A stretch of 64,000 nucleotides of DNA, from assembly GCA_963740525.1 (NCBI GenBank), contig CAVUEG010000003.1:1-64000 (forward strand), written 5' to 3'. The stretch comes from CAVUEG01 sp963740525 (lineage in GTDB: Bacteria; Actinomycetota; Actinomycetes; Propionibacteriales; Nocardioidaceae). The translations under genes and the position numbers were made by a program. Below the pieces are notes generated by a model that saw only the letters and a list, made by a program, of their open reading frames with translations, made no database searches and had not been told where the DNA came from. Of the stretch, positions 25,115 through 33,775 are shown one piece after another; the first letter of the stretch is position 1, and the number at the start of each line of letters is the position of its first letter.

Positions 25115-27067
25115 TCATCTTTCCACCAATCGCAAATCTGTCCACATGGGGTACGCCGTCCGGCTGGCCGCGTGCGCCACACTGGGTCCCATGGGATGGC
25201 TCAACCGCTTTCGACGCGGCACCAGACGACGCAAGCCGGCAGCCGGTGGCGGCACCACCGTGCGCGCCAGTGACGGGGCCGATGTCGCGCACCTCGACCA
25301 GTGGGTCAAGGCTCGCCGCGGAGTGGAAGGGTTCGTCGAGCCGCGGACCGCGGTGTCGACGTGACCCTCCTCCTGGTCGCCCACGACGGGGAGTGGACCC
25401 GCCGCCGGGTGCCCTCGATCGAGTGGGCCCACAAGTTCGCCAACGACCACGGCGTGCCGTCGTACGACGCGGCCGTGGTCGGCGTCCCCGCACGCCTGCG
25501 GGAGTACAACCGCCGTCAGAAGCAGCAGCGAGACTGAAGCTCCCGGCGGGCCACCACGTCGATCAGCCTGCCGCCGACAGGCCGCTGCGAGCTGCACCAG
25601 CGTGGCGACGGAGAAGCCGGTCCCGCCACTGGTGACGTGGCCCCACGGGGCGTGGTCGTTGAAGCCCGGGCCGGCGATGTCGAGGTGCGCCCAGGGGCGC
25701 CCGTCCACGAACTCGCGGAGGAAAGCCGCCGCGTAGAGCGCGCCGCCCCAGCGGTCCATGTTGTGCTGCATCAGGTCGGCGACCTTGCTGTTGCCGCGGA
25801 CCTTCTCGCCCATCTCGGGGGTGATGGGCAGGCGCCACACCTGCTCGCCGACGGTCGCGGCTGCGGCCTCGAGGGCGCCGACGACGTCGTCGTCGTTGCC
25901 CAGGACGCCGGCCACCCGGTCTCCGAGGGCGATCTGGCAGGCGCCGGTCAGCGTCGCCACGTCCACGATCAGGTCGGGGTCCTCCTCGAGCGACTTCACC
26001 AGTGCGTCGGCGAGGACCAGCCTGCCCTCGGCGTCGGTGTTGAGCACCTCGACGGTCTTGCCGCCGTACATCGTCAGGACGTCACCGGGACGGGTCGCGT
26101 TGCCGGAGATCATGTTCTCGGCCATCGGGGCGTACGTCGACACCTTGATCGGCAGGCCGAGCTCGGCGATCGCGAAGGTGGCGGCGACGACGGCCGCGGC
26201 ACCGCCCATGTCGCACTTCATGGTCATCATCCCGGTCCCGGGCTTGATGGAGAGACCGCCGGAGTCGAAGGTGATGCCCTTGCCCACGAGGGCAAGGTGC
26301 TTGGTGGCGCCCTTGGGGCTGTAGTCGAGGCGGACCAGCCGCGGCGGGTTCGACGATCCCTGACCCACGCCGAGGATGCCGCCGAACGCGTCCTTCTTGA
26401 GCGCGACCTCGTCCAGCACGGTCACCGTGAGTGCCCGCTTGCGTCCGGATGCCGGCTTGGCGCTGGAGACCTCGCTGGCGAAGATCTCCGGGGTGAGGTC
26501 ACCGGCAGGGGTGTTCACCCAGTCGCGGGCGGTGGCCACCGCGTTGCCGACGATCTCACTCGTGGCGAGCGCGTCCTGGGCGGCCTGACTGCGCGCGGCG
26601 TCGCTGAGGATGACCACCTCGGAGACCGGGTCGGGGTCGGCGGCGGTCTTGAACCGGGTGAACGTGTAGCCGCCGAGGCGGAACCCGTCGGCCACGGCAC
26701 GCACGTGTGCCTCGTCGACGGCAGGAAGCGCCAAGGTGACCGAGGCGGCGTTCTGGACGTGGCGAGCTGCGACTCCTGCGGCCCGGCGGACACCTTCGGT
26801 GGTCAGCCCGTCACGTGGACCCATGCCGACCACGAGGAGGGTCGAGGACTTCAGCACGCCACCGGTGGGGATCTTCGCCACCTCGCCGGCCTTTCCCTTG
26901 AAGCCCATCGATGCGAGCAGCGGCGCGAACTTCCGGCCGTACGCCGACGCCACGCCCTCGCCACCGGGGGCTGCGACCAGCGCCTTGTCGGTCTGGGCGA
27001 CTCCGATGACGACGACATCGGTGCGGGTCTTCTCCGGGCTGCCCTTGCGAAGCGTGTACGTGGTCAC
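25115..27067 (-). CDS. pepA: Leucyl aminopeptidase (M17), with a probable frameshifted 3' end
   Basis: Cytosolic di-metal aminopeptidase releasing N-terminal residues. M17 ligands are visible: GKGITFDSGGLSIKP (Lys and Asp, about 265-280), KCDMGGAAA (Asp) and NTDAEGRLVLADAL (Asp, Glu and catalytic Arg, about 343-356). GTG 27067 has AGGAG about 11 bases upstream. The conserved domain ends at about residue 495 with GTGFSVATLVQLA. The frame then runs on for about 155 residues of low-complexity sequence antisense to the two small genes at 25191-25537. One base shifted near 25566-25590 would end the protein at a TGA at 25563-25565, giving the usual length of about 500 aa. The real 3' end is therefore probably 25563. 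Confidence 0.9.
   Translation of the reverse strand: MTTYTLRKGSPEKTRTDVVVIGVAQTDKALVAAPGGEGVASAYGRKFAPLLASMGFKGKAGEVAKIPTGGVLKSSTLLVVGMGPRDGLTTEGVRRAAGVAARHVQNAASVTLALPAVDEAHVRAVADGFRLGGYTFTRFKTAADPDPVSEVVILSDAARSQAAQDALATSEIVGNAVATARDWVNTPAGDLTPEIFASEVSSAKPASGRKRALTVTVLDEVALKKDAFGGILGVGQGSSNPPRLVRLDYSPKGATKHLALVGKGITFDSGGLSIKPGTGMMTMKCDMGGAAAVVAATFAIAELGLPIKVSTYAPMAENMISGNATRPGDVLTMYGGKTVEVLNTDAEGRLVLADALVKSLEEDPDLIVDVATLTGACQIALGDRVAGVLGNDDDVVGALEAAAATVGEQVWRLPITPEMGEKVRGNSKVADLMQHNMDRWGGALYAAAFLREFVDGRPWAHLDIAGPGFNDHAPWGHVTSGGTGFSVATLVQLAAACRRQADRRGGPPGASVSLLLLTAVVLPQACGDADHGRVVRRHAVVVGELVGPLDRGHPAAGPLPVVGDQEEGHVDTAVRGSTNPSTPRRALTHWSRCATSAPSLARTVVPPPAAGLRRLVPRRKRLSHPMGPSVAHAASRTAYPMWTDLRLVER
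25191..25364 (+). CDS. Small conserved-type protein, N-terminal half of a probably split gene
   Basis: Encodes 57 aa: a basic N-terminus (GWLNRFRRGTRRRK) followed by DVAHLDQWVKARRGVEGFVE. It ends in TGA at 25362, where a second frame begins with overlapping GTGA and continues smoothly in sense (TLLLVAHDGEWTRRRV). I believe the two are one protein in related actinobacteria, so a single-base indel near 25355-25362 is likely; translational coupling is the alternative. The function is unknown. The gene lies between divergent lpd and the disturbed 3' end of pepA. Confidence 0.6.
   Translation: MGWLNRFRRGTRRRKPAAGGGTTVRASDGADVAHLDQWVKARRGVEGFVEPRTAVST
25361..25537 (+). CDS. Small conserved-type protein, C-terminal half of a probably split gene
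   Basis: A 58-aa frame starting at GTG 25361, overlapping the stop of the preceding frame by 4 bases. It holds the more recognisable part, VTLLLVAHDGEWTRRRVPS and YDAAVVGVPARLREYN, a compact alpha/beta pattern seen in a small actinobacterial protein encoded near sucB, lpd and pepA. No catalytic motif is evident. It has no ribosome-binding site of its own beyond the overlap, which fits either coupling or a frameshifted single gene of about 115 aa. Confidence 0.6.
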   Translation: MTLLLVAHDGEWTRRRVPSIEWAHKFANDHGVPSYDAAVVGVPARLREYNRRQKQQRD

Positions 27068-27143
27068 GAGTGGTGGTGCTCCTGTCGTTTAGAACAATGA
27101 CGTTCGGCGAGGATACGCCCTCGGAGCGCTCGTCAGGCTGCGG

Positions 27144-27149
27144 TAGGTT
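27144..27149 (+). promoter_or_regulatory. -10 element TAGGTT, leaderless promoter of gcvT
   Basis: TAGGTT ends 7 bases before ATG 27157, so the transcript would start at the start codon. No glycine-riboswitch-like structure was seen in the short divergent gap to pepA. Confidence 0.45.
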
Positions 27150-27156
27150 GCCGGGC

Positions 27157-28290
27157 ATGCAACCGGCTGACCCCCACGGCGGCGCCCCTCTCAAGCGCTC
27201 TCCGCTCCATGACCGTCACGAGGCGCTCGGCGCGAAGTTCGCCGAGTTCGGCGGCTGGGAGATGCCCCTGGAGTACGCCGGCGGGGTGATCAAGGAGCAC
27301 ACGGCAGTGCGCGAGGGCGTCGGGATCTTCGACGTCAGCCACCTCGGAAAGGTCGAGATCACCGGGCCCGGTGCGGCGGCGTACGTCAACGCGACGCTGA
27401 GCAACGACCTGTCGCGGATCGCGCCCGGCAAGGCGCAGTACACCCTCTGCTGCGACGACGAGACCGGCGGCATCGTCGACGACCTGATCGTCTACCTGGT
27501 CTCCGACGACCGGCTCCTGCTGATCCCCAACGCCGCCAACACCGCCGAGGTGGTCCGCCGGCTCCAGAACAGCGCGCCCGAGGGTGTGCGCATCGAGGAT
27601 CAGCACGAGCAGCACGCCGTGCTGGCCGTCCAGGGCAGCCGGTCCGACGAGGTGCTGCAGGCGGTCGGCCTGCCGACCGGACACGACTACATGTCCTTCG
27701 ACGTGGCCGCCTTCGAGGGGGCCGACGTCGTGGTCTGTCGCACCGGGTACACCGGTGAGCGCGGCTACGAGCTCGTGGCGCCGTACGCCGCGGCCCCTGC
27801 ACTGTGGGACGCCCTGATGGCCACCGGCGCGGAGACGGGCGTCGAGCTGACGCCGTGCGGTCTCGGAGCCCGCGACACCCTGCGTACCGAGATGGGCTAC
27901 CCGCTCCACGGACAGGACATCGGCCTCGACGTGACGCCGCTCGAGGGGCGGCTCGGTTGGGCCGTGGGCTGGAAGAAGGAGGCCTTCTGGGGACGGGAGC
28001 GCCTCGTGGCCCTGAAGGAGGAAGGTCCGCGTCGACTGCTGCGCGGGCTGGTGGCGCAGGGTCGTGGGATCCCGAGGCCGGGGATGCGGGTGCTCATCGC
28101 CGCTGACGTCCCGGTCGGCGAGATTCGCTCCGGCACGTTCTCACCCACGCTGCGCAAGGGCGTCGCGCTCGCCCTCGTCTCCGCTGAGATCCAGGACGGT
28201 GCCGAGGTGTCGGTCGACGTGCGCGGCCGGCGCGAGATCTTCACTGTCACCAAGCCGCCGTTCGTCACGCCGGGCGTGCGCGAGGGCTGA
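27157..28290 (+). CDS. gcvT: Glycine cleavage system aminomethyltransferase (T protein)
   Basis: Releases ammonia from aminomethyl-lipoyl GcvH and gives methylene-tetrahydrofolate. The 377-aa protein shows the family start LKRSPLHDRHEALGAKFAEFGGWEMP, the folate-site Asp in FDVSHLGKVE, the central YTGERGYEL box and PCGLGARDTLR. The C-terminal barrel has GEIRSGTFSPTL, and GTFSP is typical. ATG 27157 is supported by the -10 seven bases upstream; the frame extends further 5' without support. gcvH and gcvP are not in the window. The lipoate genes lipA and lipB nearby serve the same system. Confidence 0.94.
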   Translation: MQPADPHGGAPLKRSPLHDRHEALGAKFAEFGGWEMPLEYAGGVIKEHTAVREGVGIFDVSHLGKVEITGPGAAAYVNATLSNDLSRIAPGKAQYTLCCDDETGGIVDDLIVYLVSDDRLLLIPNAANTAEVVRRLQNSAPEGVRIEDQHEQHAVLAVQGSRSDEVLQAVGLPTGHDYMSFDVAAFEGADVVVCRTGYTGERGYELVAPYAAAPALWDALMATGAETGVELTPCGLGARDTLRTEMGYPLHGQDIGLDVTPLEGRLGWAVGWKKEAFWGRERLVALKEEGPRRLLRGLVAQGRGIPRPGMRVLIAADVPVGEIRSGTFSPTLRKGVALALVSAEIQDGAEVSVDVRGRREIFTVTKPPFVTPGVREG

Positions 28291-29760
28291 TCAGCTGCCG
28301 CTGGTGTTCACGGCGTGGTAGTCGCTGGCTCCCGCCCACCAGCTGCCCGCCAGGCCGCGTGCCTGGTAGCGCGTGTCCCGGAAGGGCCGCACGAGGATCG
28401 AGGTGCGTCCGTTGACGGTCTGCACCGTCCGCACGCGGACCCACGGGCGGTTCTTGCGGTGCTTCCAGAGCTCGACCTTGCCTGTGATCGGGTCCCCGTC
28501 GGTGGTGGCCCACCGCACCCGGAGCGTGCCGGTGTCACCGTCGGTCAGCCGACGGGTGCCGAAAAGGTGCATCTGCGTCGGCTTCTTCGTCAGCCGCGTG
28601 CGACTCGTCGCCTCGACCTCCGGGTCCGCGGCGTCGACGACGCGGTACTGCCGTCGGGCGGCGAGGTTGACCGTGAAGCTGCCGGACACGTCGGTGGCCC
28701 GCTCGGCGACGGTGCGCCACACGCCGTTGGCCAACCGCTGGACCTTGGCCCACTGCCAACGGACGGACGACTGGTCGGGCGCGCGGAGCGTTGCGGTGAG
28801 GGTGATCCGACTGCCCACCTCGGCCGACGGGGGAGTCGACACCTGCCAGCTCGCGCCCGAGATGTCATCGTTGGGCCAGCGGGCGGCCTGCCAGACCCTG
28901 CCTTGGGCGGCCAGGACGTCGCGCAGCTTGCCGGGGTCGTTCGCCACGATGCCGTCGGACCCGAGCTCCGCCAGGGCGGTCATCTGGCTGACGCGGAGCG
29001 CGGTGTACGTCGCGACGAAGAGGCCGGTCCGATGGGCGTCGTCGACGAACTGCTGGTCGACCACCGTGCGTGAGACGTTGACCTGGTGTGCCTCCGGGTA
29101 CTGAGCCATCTGGGCCTGGGTGGGGTTGCCGAGCAGACCGAGAGTGGCGGTCGGGTGGACCAGGTGGAACTGACGCAGGAAGTCCCAGTCGAACGACTGC
29201 ACCACGAGGTCCTCGTCCGCACCGTCGAGCGAGGCAGCCCACCGCGGGTGACCCCGGAGCACGTCGACCACGCGTTGGCCGATGCCGGTCACCCCGCCGT
29301 ACGACGAGGGATCCTTGATCTCGAGGAAGATCCCGACCGGGCTCGGGTCGAGCTCGGTGAGCATTGCGTCGAGACTGGGCACACGCGTGCCGGCGAAGGT
29401 CGGGCCGAACCAGGACCCGTAGTCCAGGGTCTCGATCTCGGGCCAGGTGAACTGGTCGACGTTCCAGGGGCTTCGGTCGGGGAAGCGCTCCTCGACGTCG
29501 CTGGTGCGGGCGAGGGACGGGTCGTGGACCACGACCGGGACGCCGTCGCTGGTGAGCCGGATGTCGATGCCCACGAAGTCGGTGTGGTCCGCAATCGCCG
29601 TCGAGATCGCCGCGAGCGAGTTCTCGGGAGCCGCCACAGAATTTCCTCGGTGGGCGATGTTGGCAATCTCGGGCTGAGGTGATGCCTCGGCCGGGCCGAC
29701 GGACATCAGCACCACGAGAACAGCGGTCAGCGACAGGGCAGTACGTCGTGCGCGGAACAT
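28291..29760 (-). CDS. Secreted glycerophosphodiester phosphodiesterase with C-terminal Ig-like region
   Basis: Hydrolyses glycerophosphodiesters outside the cell. A Sec signal peptide (residues 1-26, ending AEA) is followed by a GDPD TIM-barrel: catalytic IAHRGN and APENS (about 35-48), GIDIRLTSDGVPVVVHDP with acid and His residues (about 64-81), FLEIKDP and the terminal GSDGIVANDP. From about residue 290 a beta-rich region follows (ASWQVSTPPSAEVGSRITL), then Arg/Lys-rich segments, probably one or two Ig-like or wall-associated domains. ATG 29760 is preceded by GGGGAG. It is convergent with gcvT; the two stop codons abut. Confidence 0.9.
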   Translation of the reverse strand: MFRARRTALSLTAVLVVLMSVGPAEASPQPEIANIAHRGNSVAAPENSLAAISTAIADHTDFVGIDIRLTSDGVPVVVHDPSLARTSDVEERFPDRSPWNVDQFTWPEIETLDYGSWFGPTFAGTRVPSLDAMLTELDPSPVGIFLEIKDPSSYGGVTGIGQRVVDVLRGHPRWAASLDGADEDLVVQSFDWDFLRQFHLVHPTATLGLLGNPTQAQMAQYPEAHQVNVSRTVVDQQFVDDAHRTGLFVATYTALRVSQMTALAELGSDGIVANDPGKLRDVLAAQGRVWQAARWPNDDISGASWQVSTPPSAEVGSRITLTATLRAPDQSSVRWQWAKVQRLANGVWRTVAERATDVSGSFTVNLAARRQYRVVDAADPEVEATSRTRLTKKPTQMHLFGTRRLTDGDTGTLRVRWATTDGDPITGKVELWKHRKNRPWVRVRTVQTVNGRTSILVRPFRDTRYQARGLAGSWWAGASDYHAVNTSGS

Positions 29761-29865
29761 GGCTCCCCGGAAGAGTTGCGTGTGCGGTGGCCAAGGCTAC
29801 GGGCTGGGTCCGGATGGTTTGTCCGTTTCGGGGAAAGTCACGTTCGCGCGCCTGTTCCGGGCCGA

Positions 29866-29871
29866 TAGCCT
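29866..29871 (+). promoter_or_regulatory. -10 element TAGCCT, leaderless promoter
   Basis: TAGCCT ends 6 bases before ATG 29878 of the small 87-aa gene. Confidence 0.45.
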
Positions 29872-29877
29872 CGTGAC

Positions 29878-30141
29878 ATGACGAACATGCCCGAGCCCTC
29901 CGGCCACTTCACCCCCGAGTCCCGGGCCGCCTCGGAGGACTGGTGGTGGCGCCTCGAGAACGCAGCCGGGGACGAGGTCGCGGTCGACGGTGTCGAACCA
30001 AGGTTTCCGTCCCAGTCCGATGCCGAGTCCTGGGTGGGCGAGACCTGGCAGGAGCTGCTCGAGCAAGGGGTGGACGCGGTGACTCTCTTCGAGGTCGAGC
30101 GGAAGGTCTACGGACCGATGAGCCTGCACAGCGCCGGATAG
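29878..30141 (+). CDS. Small conserved hypothetical protein
   Basis: An 87-aa acidic protein, no membrane segment or metal motif. The segment EDWWWRLENAAGDEV followed by FPSQSDAESWVGETWQELL reads like the small actinobacterial proteins of unknown function with a beta-strand/helix pattern. The start is supported by a TAGCCT -10 six bases upstream. It lies between the divergent glycerophosphodiesterase and the convergent aldo/keto reductase. Confidence 0.75.
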   Translation: MTNMPEPSGHFTPESRAASEDWWWRLENAAGDEVAVDGVEPRFPSQSDAESWVGETWQELLEQGVDAVTLFEVERKVYGPMSLHSAG

Positions 30142-30180
30142 CGCATCCAACCCGCGGTCGGCCTGGTTCGCCCGGTCGGT

Positions 30181-31185
30181 TCAGGAACCGTGGCGCGCGG
30201 GCGAGGCCGTTCTTCCCGGGTCTCGTTCCACCACCGGACCGACGGCGTCGTCGATGGCGGCGAGCACGTCCTGGTCGAGCCGTACGCCGGCGGCCTTGAC
30301 GTTCTCGGTCACCTGCTCCGGTCGGGACGCCCCGATGATCGCGGCGGACACGTTGTCGTTCTGGAGCACCCATGCGATGGCGAGCTGGGACAGCGACAGG
30401 CCGAGCTCCACAGCGATCGGCTCGAGCCGCTGGACGCGGTCGAGCACGTCATCACGAAGCCAGCGCGAGATCATGTCGGCGCCGCCCTTGTCGTCCGTGG
30501 CCCGCGAGCCCGAGGGAGGCTGCTGTCCGGGCTTGTACTTTCCCGTGAGCGCACCCTGCGCCACCGGGGAGAAGACGACCTGGCCGATGCCCAGCTCCAC
30601 GCAGGTCGGCACGACCTCGGTCTCGATCACCCGCCACAGCAGGTTGTACTGCGGCTGGTTCGACACGAGCGAGATCCGCAGGTCCCTGGCCAGGGCGTGA
30701 CCGCGACTGATCTGCTCGGCGGTCCACTCGGAGACGCCTATGTAGTGCGCCTTGCCGGAGTGGACGACGTCCGCGAACGCCTCCATCGTCTCCTCGAGCG
30801 GGGTCTCGTGGTCGTACCGGTGTGCCTGGTAGACGTCGACGTAGTCGGTGCCGAGTCGAGTCAGCGACCCGTTGATCGACTCCATGATGTGCTTGCGTGA
30901 CAGTCCGCTGTCGTTGTGGCCACGCGGACCGGTCGGGAAGTAGACCTTCGTGAGGATCTCGAGGCTCTCGCGACGCTCGCCGTGGAGGGCCTTGCCGAGC
31001 ACCGTCTCGGCCGCGGTGTTCGCGTACGTGTCGGCCGTGTCGAACGTCGTGATCCCCTCGTCGAGGGCTCGTCGTACACAGGCCAGGGCGGCGTCCTCCT
31101 CGACCTGGGAGGCGTGGGTGAGCCAGTTGCCGTACGCGATGGCCGAGATCTTCAGGCCGCTGGCGCCGAGGTTGCGAATCTCCAT
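30181..31185 (-). CDS. Aldo/keto reductase (Kv-beta-like AKR)
   Basis: A 334-aa NADPH-dependent reductase of carbonyl compounds, cytoplasmic. Seen: the catalytic Asp/Tyr segment FDTADTYANTAAETVLG (about 50-66), the Lys in ILTKVYFPTG (about 80-90), the His in VDVYQAHRYD, the NADPH-binding SNQPQYNLL and SPVAQGALTGKY, and the terminal IIGASRPEQVTENVKA. The length and motifs resemble the YghZ/Kv-channel beta-subunit branch. A TAGGTT -10 lies 6 bases before ATG 31185, suggesting a leaderless single-gene transcript. The substrate is not predictable from context. Confidence 0.92.
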   Translation of the reverse strand: MEIRNLGASGLKISAIAYGNWLTHASQVEEDAALACVRRALDEGITTFDTADTYANTAAETVLGKALHGERRESLEILTKVYFPTGPRGHNDSGLSRKHIMESINGSLTRLGTDYVDVYQAHRYDHETPLEETMEAFADVVHSGKAHYIGVSEWTAEQISRGHALARDLRISLVSNQPQYNLLWRVIETEVVPTCVELGIGQVVFSPVAQGALTGKYKPGQQPPSGSRATDDKGGADMISRWLRDDVLDRVQRLEPIAVELGLSLSQLAIAWVLQNDNVSAAIIGASRPEQVTENVKAAGVRLDQDVLAAIDDAVGPVVERDPGRTASPARHGS

Positions 31186-31191
31186 GCCCCG

Positions 31192-31197
31192 AACCTA
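31192..31197 (-). promoter_or_regulatory. -10 element TAGGTT, leaderless promoter of the aldo/keto reductase
   Basis: TAGGTT on the minus strand ends 6 bases before ATG 31185. Confidence 0.45.
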
Positions 31198-31315
31198 GCG
31201 GGCCGCCCCATGCCTGGTCCGGCCCCCGTGGTCTTCCCTCGCAAGCCCGGTGAACGCCGGCAGAACTGTCGAGAAACGTCGGCTCTGCGGTGATGACAGC
31301 GGGGCACCCAGGGTC

Positions 31316-31321
31316 GATAGT
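31316..31321 (+). promoter_or_regulatory. -10 element GATAGT, leaderless promoter of the phosphoesterase pair
   Basis: GATAGT ends 6 bases before GTG 31328. The first base departs from TANNNT, so confidence is lower. Confidence 0.35.
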
Positions 31322-31327
31322 GCGTAG

Positions 31328-32620
31328 GTGACGATTTCGAGACGACAGATCCTGGGTGCCGCCGGCGCGGCGGGAGCCTCCGGCGTGATCGCCGCCTCGG
31401 GGGCATCGCGATGGCTCGGGGGAGAGGCGGCCCAGGCCGCCACGACTCTGCCGGCGCCCGGCAGGTCCGGCATCGAGCACGTCGTGGTGGTGATGATGGA
31501 GAACCGCTCCTACGACCACTTCCTCGGCTGGCTGCCCGGTGGCGACGGCAAGCAGGCGGGCCTACGGTTCCGCGACCGCTACGGCGTCGTCCATCCCACG
31601 CACCACCTCACCGAGTACGCCAGCTGTGGCTTCAACGACCCGGACCACTCGTTCGAGGGCGGCCGGATCCAGCTCAACGGTGGCCGGTGCGACGGCTGGC
31701 TCCGCTCGGGTCTGAACGACCAGCTGGCGATCGGCTACTACACCGAGCCGGACCTCGCGTTCCTCGGACCGGCCGCCACCCAGTGGACGACCTTCGACCG
31801 GTACTTCTCCGCGATCATGGCCGAGACCTACCCGAACCGCATCTACCAGCACGCCGGGCGCACCGACCGGCTGCACAACTCGACCGACCAGTGCACGCTG
31901 CCGACCATCTGGGACCGCCTCGCGGCCAAGGGCGTCAGCGGCACGTACTACTACGGCGACGTGCCGTTCACGGCGCTCTGGTACGGCAAGCACCAGGACA
32001 TCACGAGGCACTACAACCAGTTCCTCGTTGACGCGGCGGCGGGCAACCTCTCGGCGGTGAGCTTCATCGACCCACGCTTCACCGACGAGGAGTCCGGCAC
32101 CTCCAACGACGACCACCCGCACGCCGACATCCGCGCAGGCGAGGCCTTCCTGAACCAGGTGTACGACGCCGTCCGCAACGGACCGGGCTGGGAGAAGACG
32201 GTGCTCGTCATCAACTACGACGAGTGGGGCGGCTTCTACGACCACGTGGCCCCGGGGCGGGCGCCGGACACCAGCAAGGCGACGTCGCTGCGTGGCTTCC
32301 GGGTGCCGGCCGTGATGATCTCGCCGCTGGCCCGTCGCGGGCACGTCTCGCACCGGGTCTACGACCACGCCTCGATCCTGCGGATGATCGAGTGGCGCTG
32401 GGGACTCAAGCCCCTGGCGCCCCGGGACGCGAACGCGCGCAACATCGCCGAAGTCCTGGACTTCGCCTCGCCGCCGGACCTGAGCTCACCCACCTTCGTC
32501 GTGCCCGACTTCGTGCCTGCCGGGTGTGACGCCCCTGCCCCGGCCACGCCCGCGGAGGCCGGCGAGTGGCCGGCCCTCCGTCGCCAGGCTCTCGACCTCG
32601 GATGGGAACTGCCGTCATGA
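31328..32620 (+). CDS. Tat-exported phosphoesterase (phospholipase C/acid phosphatase family)
   Basis: A 430-aa enzyme of the alkaline-phosphatase-like phosphoesterase family that includes bacterial phospholipases C and acid phosphatases. The N-terminus is a Tat signal (SRRQILGAAGAAGASG). The metal/active-site segment VVVMMENRSYDHFLGWLPG lies at about 54-72; further family motifs are TYPNRIYQHAGRTD, VINYDEWGGFYDHV and RVPAVMISPLARRGHVSH. The substrate class (phospholipid, phosphomonoester) cannot be told from sequence. GTG 31328 has a GATAGT -10 six bases upstream. Its stop overlaps the start of a second phosphoesterase (ATGA). Confidence 0.88.
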   Translation: MTISRRQILGAAGAAGASGVIAASGASRWLGGEAAQAATTLPAPGRSGIEHVVVVMMENRSYDHFLGWLPGGDGKQAGLRFRDRYGVVHPTHHLTEYASCGFNDPDHSFEGGRIQLNGGRCDGWLRSGLNDQLAIGYYTEPDLAFLGPAATQWTTFDRYFSAIMAETYPNRIYQHAGRTDRLHNSTDQCTLPTIWDRLAAKGVSGTYYYGDVPFTALWYGKHQDITRHYNQFLVDAAAGNLSAVSFIDPRFTDEESGTSNDDHPHADIRAGEAFLNQVYDAVRNGPGWEKTVLVINYDEWGGFYDHVAPGRAPDTSKATSLRGFRVPAVMISPLARRGHVSHRVYDHASILRMIEWRWGLKPLAPRDANARNIAEVLDFASPPDLSSPTFVVPDFVPAGCDAPAPATPAEAGEWPALRRQALDLGWELPS

Positions 32621-33756
32621 CCTCACCCCGCTCGCGCACCGCCCTCGTGCTGACCATCGCGGCACTGCTCCTGCTGCCCGTCGCAGCGCAGGCCACCCTG
32701 CCCGCGACGTCCACGGGTGGAACTGAGCGTGGCGTCCGGGCCTATGTGCCCAAGGTGCGCCACGTCTTCGTCATCAACATCGAGAACAAGGGCTATGACA
32801 GGACCTGGGGCGCGGACTCGGCGGCGCCGTACCTCGCGACGACGCTGCGCCGCAAGGGCGTGCTGCTCAACAACTACTACGGCACCGCGCACAACTCCCA
32901 GCCCAACTACATCGCGCAGATCTCGGGGCAGGGCCCGAACCCGGACATGCAGGGTGACTGCCAGATGTACTCGACCTTCCAGCGGACCGGGACGCAGGAT
33001 CCCCAGCAGGCGACGGGCACCGGCTGTGTGTTCCCGCGGTCGGTCGACTCGCTGCCGCGCCAGATGACGCGCAAGGGCCTCCGGTGGCGCGGCTACATGG
33101 ACGACATGCGGCGGCCGTGCCAGCACCCGGCGCCCGACACACAGGACGGGACCCAGCACGCGACCAAGAAGCACAACTACGCGACTCGTCACAACCCGTT
33201 CGTGTACTTCAAGGCCATCACCACGCGGCCCAGGTACTGCGCCCGGCACGTGGTCCGCCTGCGGGCTCTGCGAGGAGACCTTCAGACGGTGAAGTCCACC
33301 CCGAAGCTGGTCTACATCACCCCGGACCTGTGCCATGACGGACACGACGCCCCCTGTGCGGACGGACGGCCGGGTGGGCTCAAGACCGTTGACAAGTGGA
33401 TGAGCGTCTGGGTGCCCCGGATCCTGAAGTCGCCGGCGTTCCGACGCAACGGCGTACTCATCATCACCGCCGACGAGTCGGACGGTCCGCAGACCGACTC
33501 CACCGCCTGCTGCGGGGAGGGAGCCTCGGCGAACTCGCCCAGCCCGGGCATCTTCGGCCCCGGTGGGGGCCGGATCGGGGCGCTGGTGATCTCGAGGTGG
33601 ACCAAGCCGAACACCTGGAGCACCACGCCGTACAACCACTACTCGCTGCTCGGGTCGATCGAGGAGATCTTCCGCCTGCCGAAGCTCGGGTACGCGCGCA
33701 CGCCCGGGCTCGACAGGTTCGGTCTCGACGTCTACAACAGCGGCTGGAACGAGTAG
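32617..33756 (+). CDS. Sec-exported phosphoesterase family protein
   Basis: A 379-aa secreted protein of the same broad phosphoesterase superfamily but a different branch from its neighbour. A Sec signal (about 1-27, ALLLLPVAAQA) is followed by HVFVINIENKGYDRTWG (about 45-61), then NNYYGTAHNSQPNYIAQISG, TPDLCHDGHD, VLIITADESDG and VISRWTKPNTWSTTPYNHY, the successive metal/substrate loops of the fold. Six or more Cys residues suggest extracellular disulfides. ATG 32617 overlaps the upstream stop by ATGA, so the two are translated together. Confidence 0.85.
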   Translation: MTSPRSRTALVLTIAALLLLPVAAQATLPATSTGGTERGVRAYVPKVRHVFVINIENKGYDRTWGADSAAPYLATTLRRKGVLLNNYYGTAHNSQPNYIAQISGQGPNPDMQGDCQMYSTFQRTGTQDPQQATGTGCVFPRSVDSLPRQMTRKGLRWRGYMDDMRRPCQHPAPDTQDGTQHATKKHNYATRHNPFVYFKAITTRPRYCARHVVRLRALRGDLQTVKSTPKLVYITPDLCHDGHDAPCADGRPGGLKTVDKWMSVWVPRILKSPAFRRNGVLIITADESDGPQTDSTACCGEGASANSPSPGIFGPGGGRIGALVISRWTKPNTWSTTPYNHYSLLGSIEEIFRLPKLGYARTPGLDRFGLDVYNSGWNE

Positions 33757-33775
33757 CCAGGCGCGAGCCGCGAGG

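Noticed and set aside
27068..27156. Glycine riboswitch before gcvT
   Set aside because: The gap is 89 bases, lacks aptamer-like structure, and the promoter appears leaderless.
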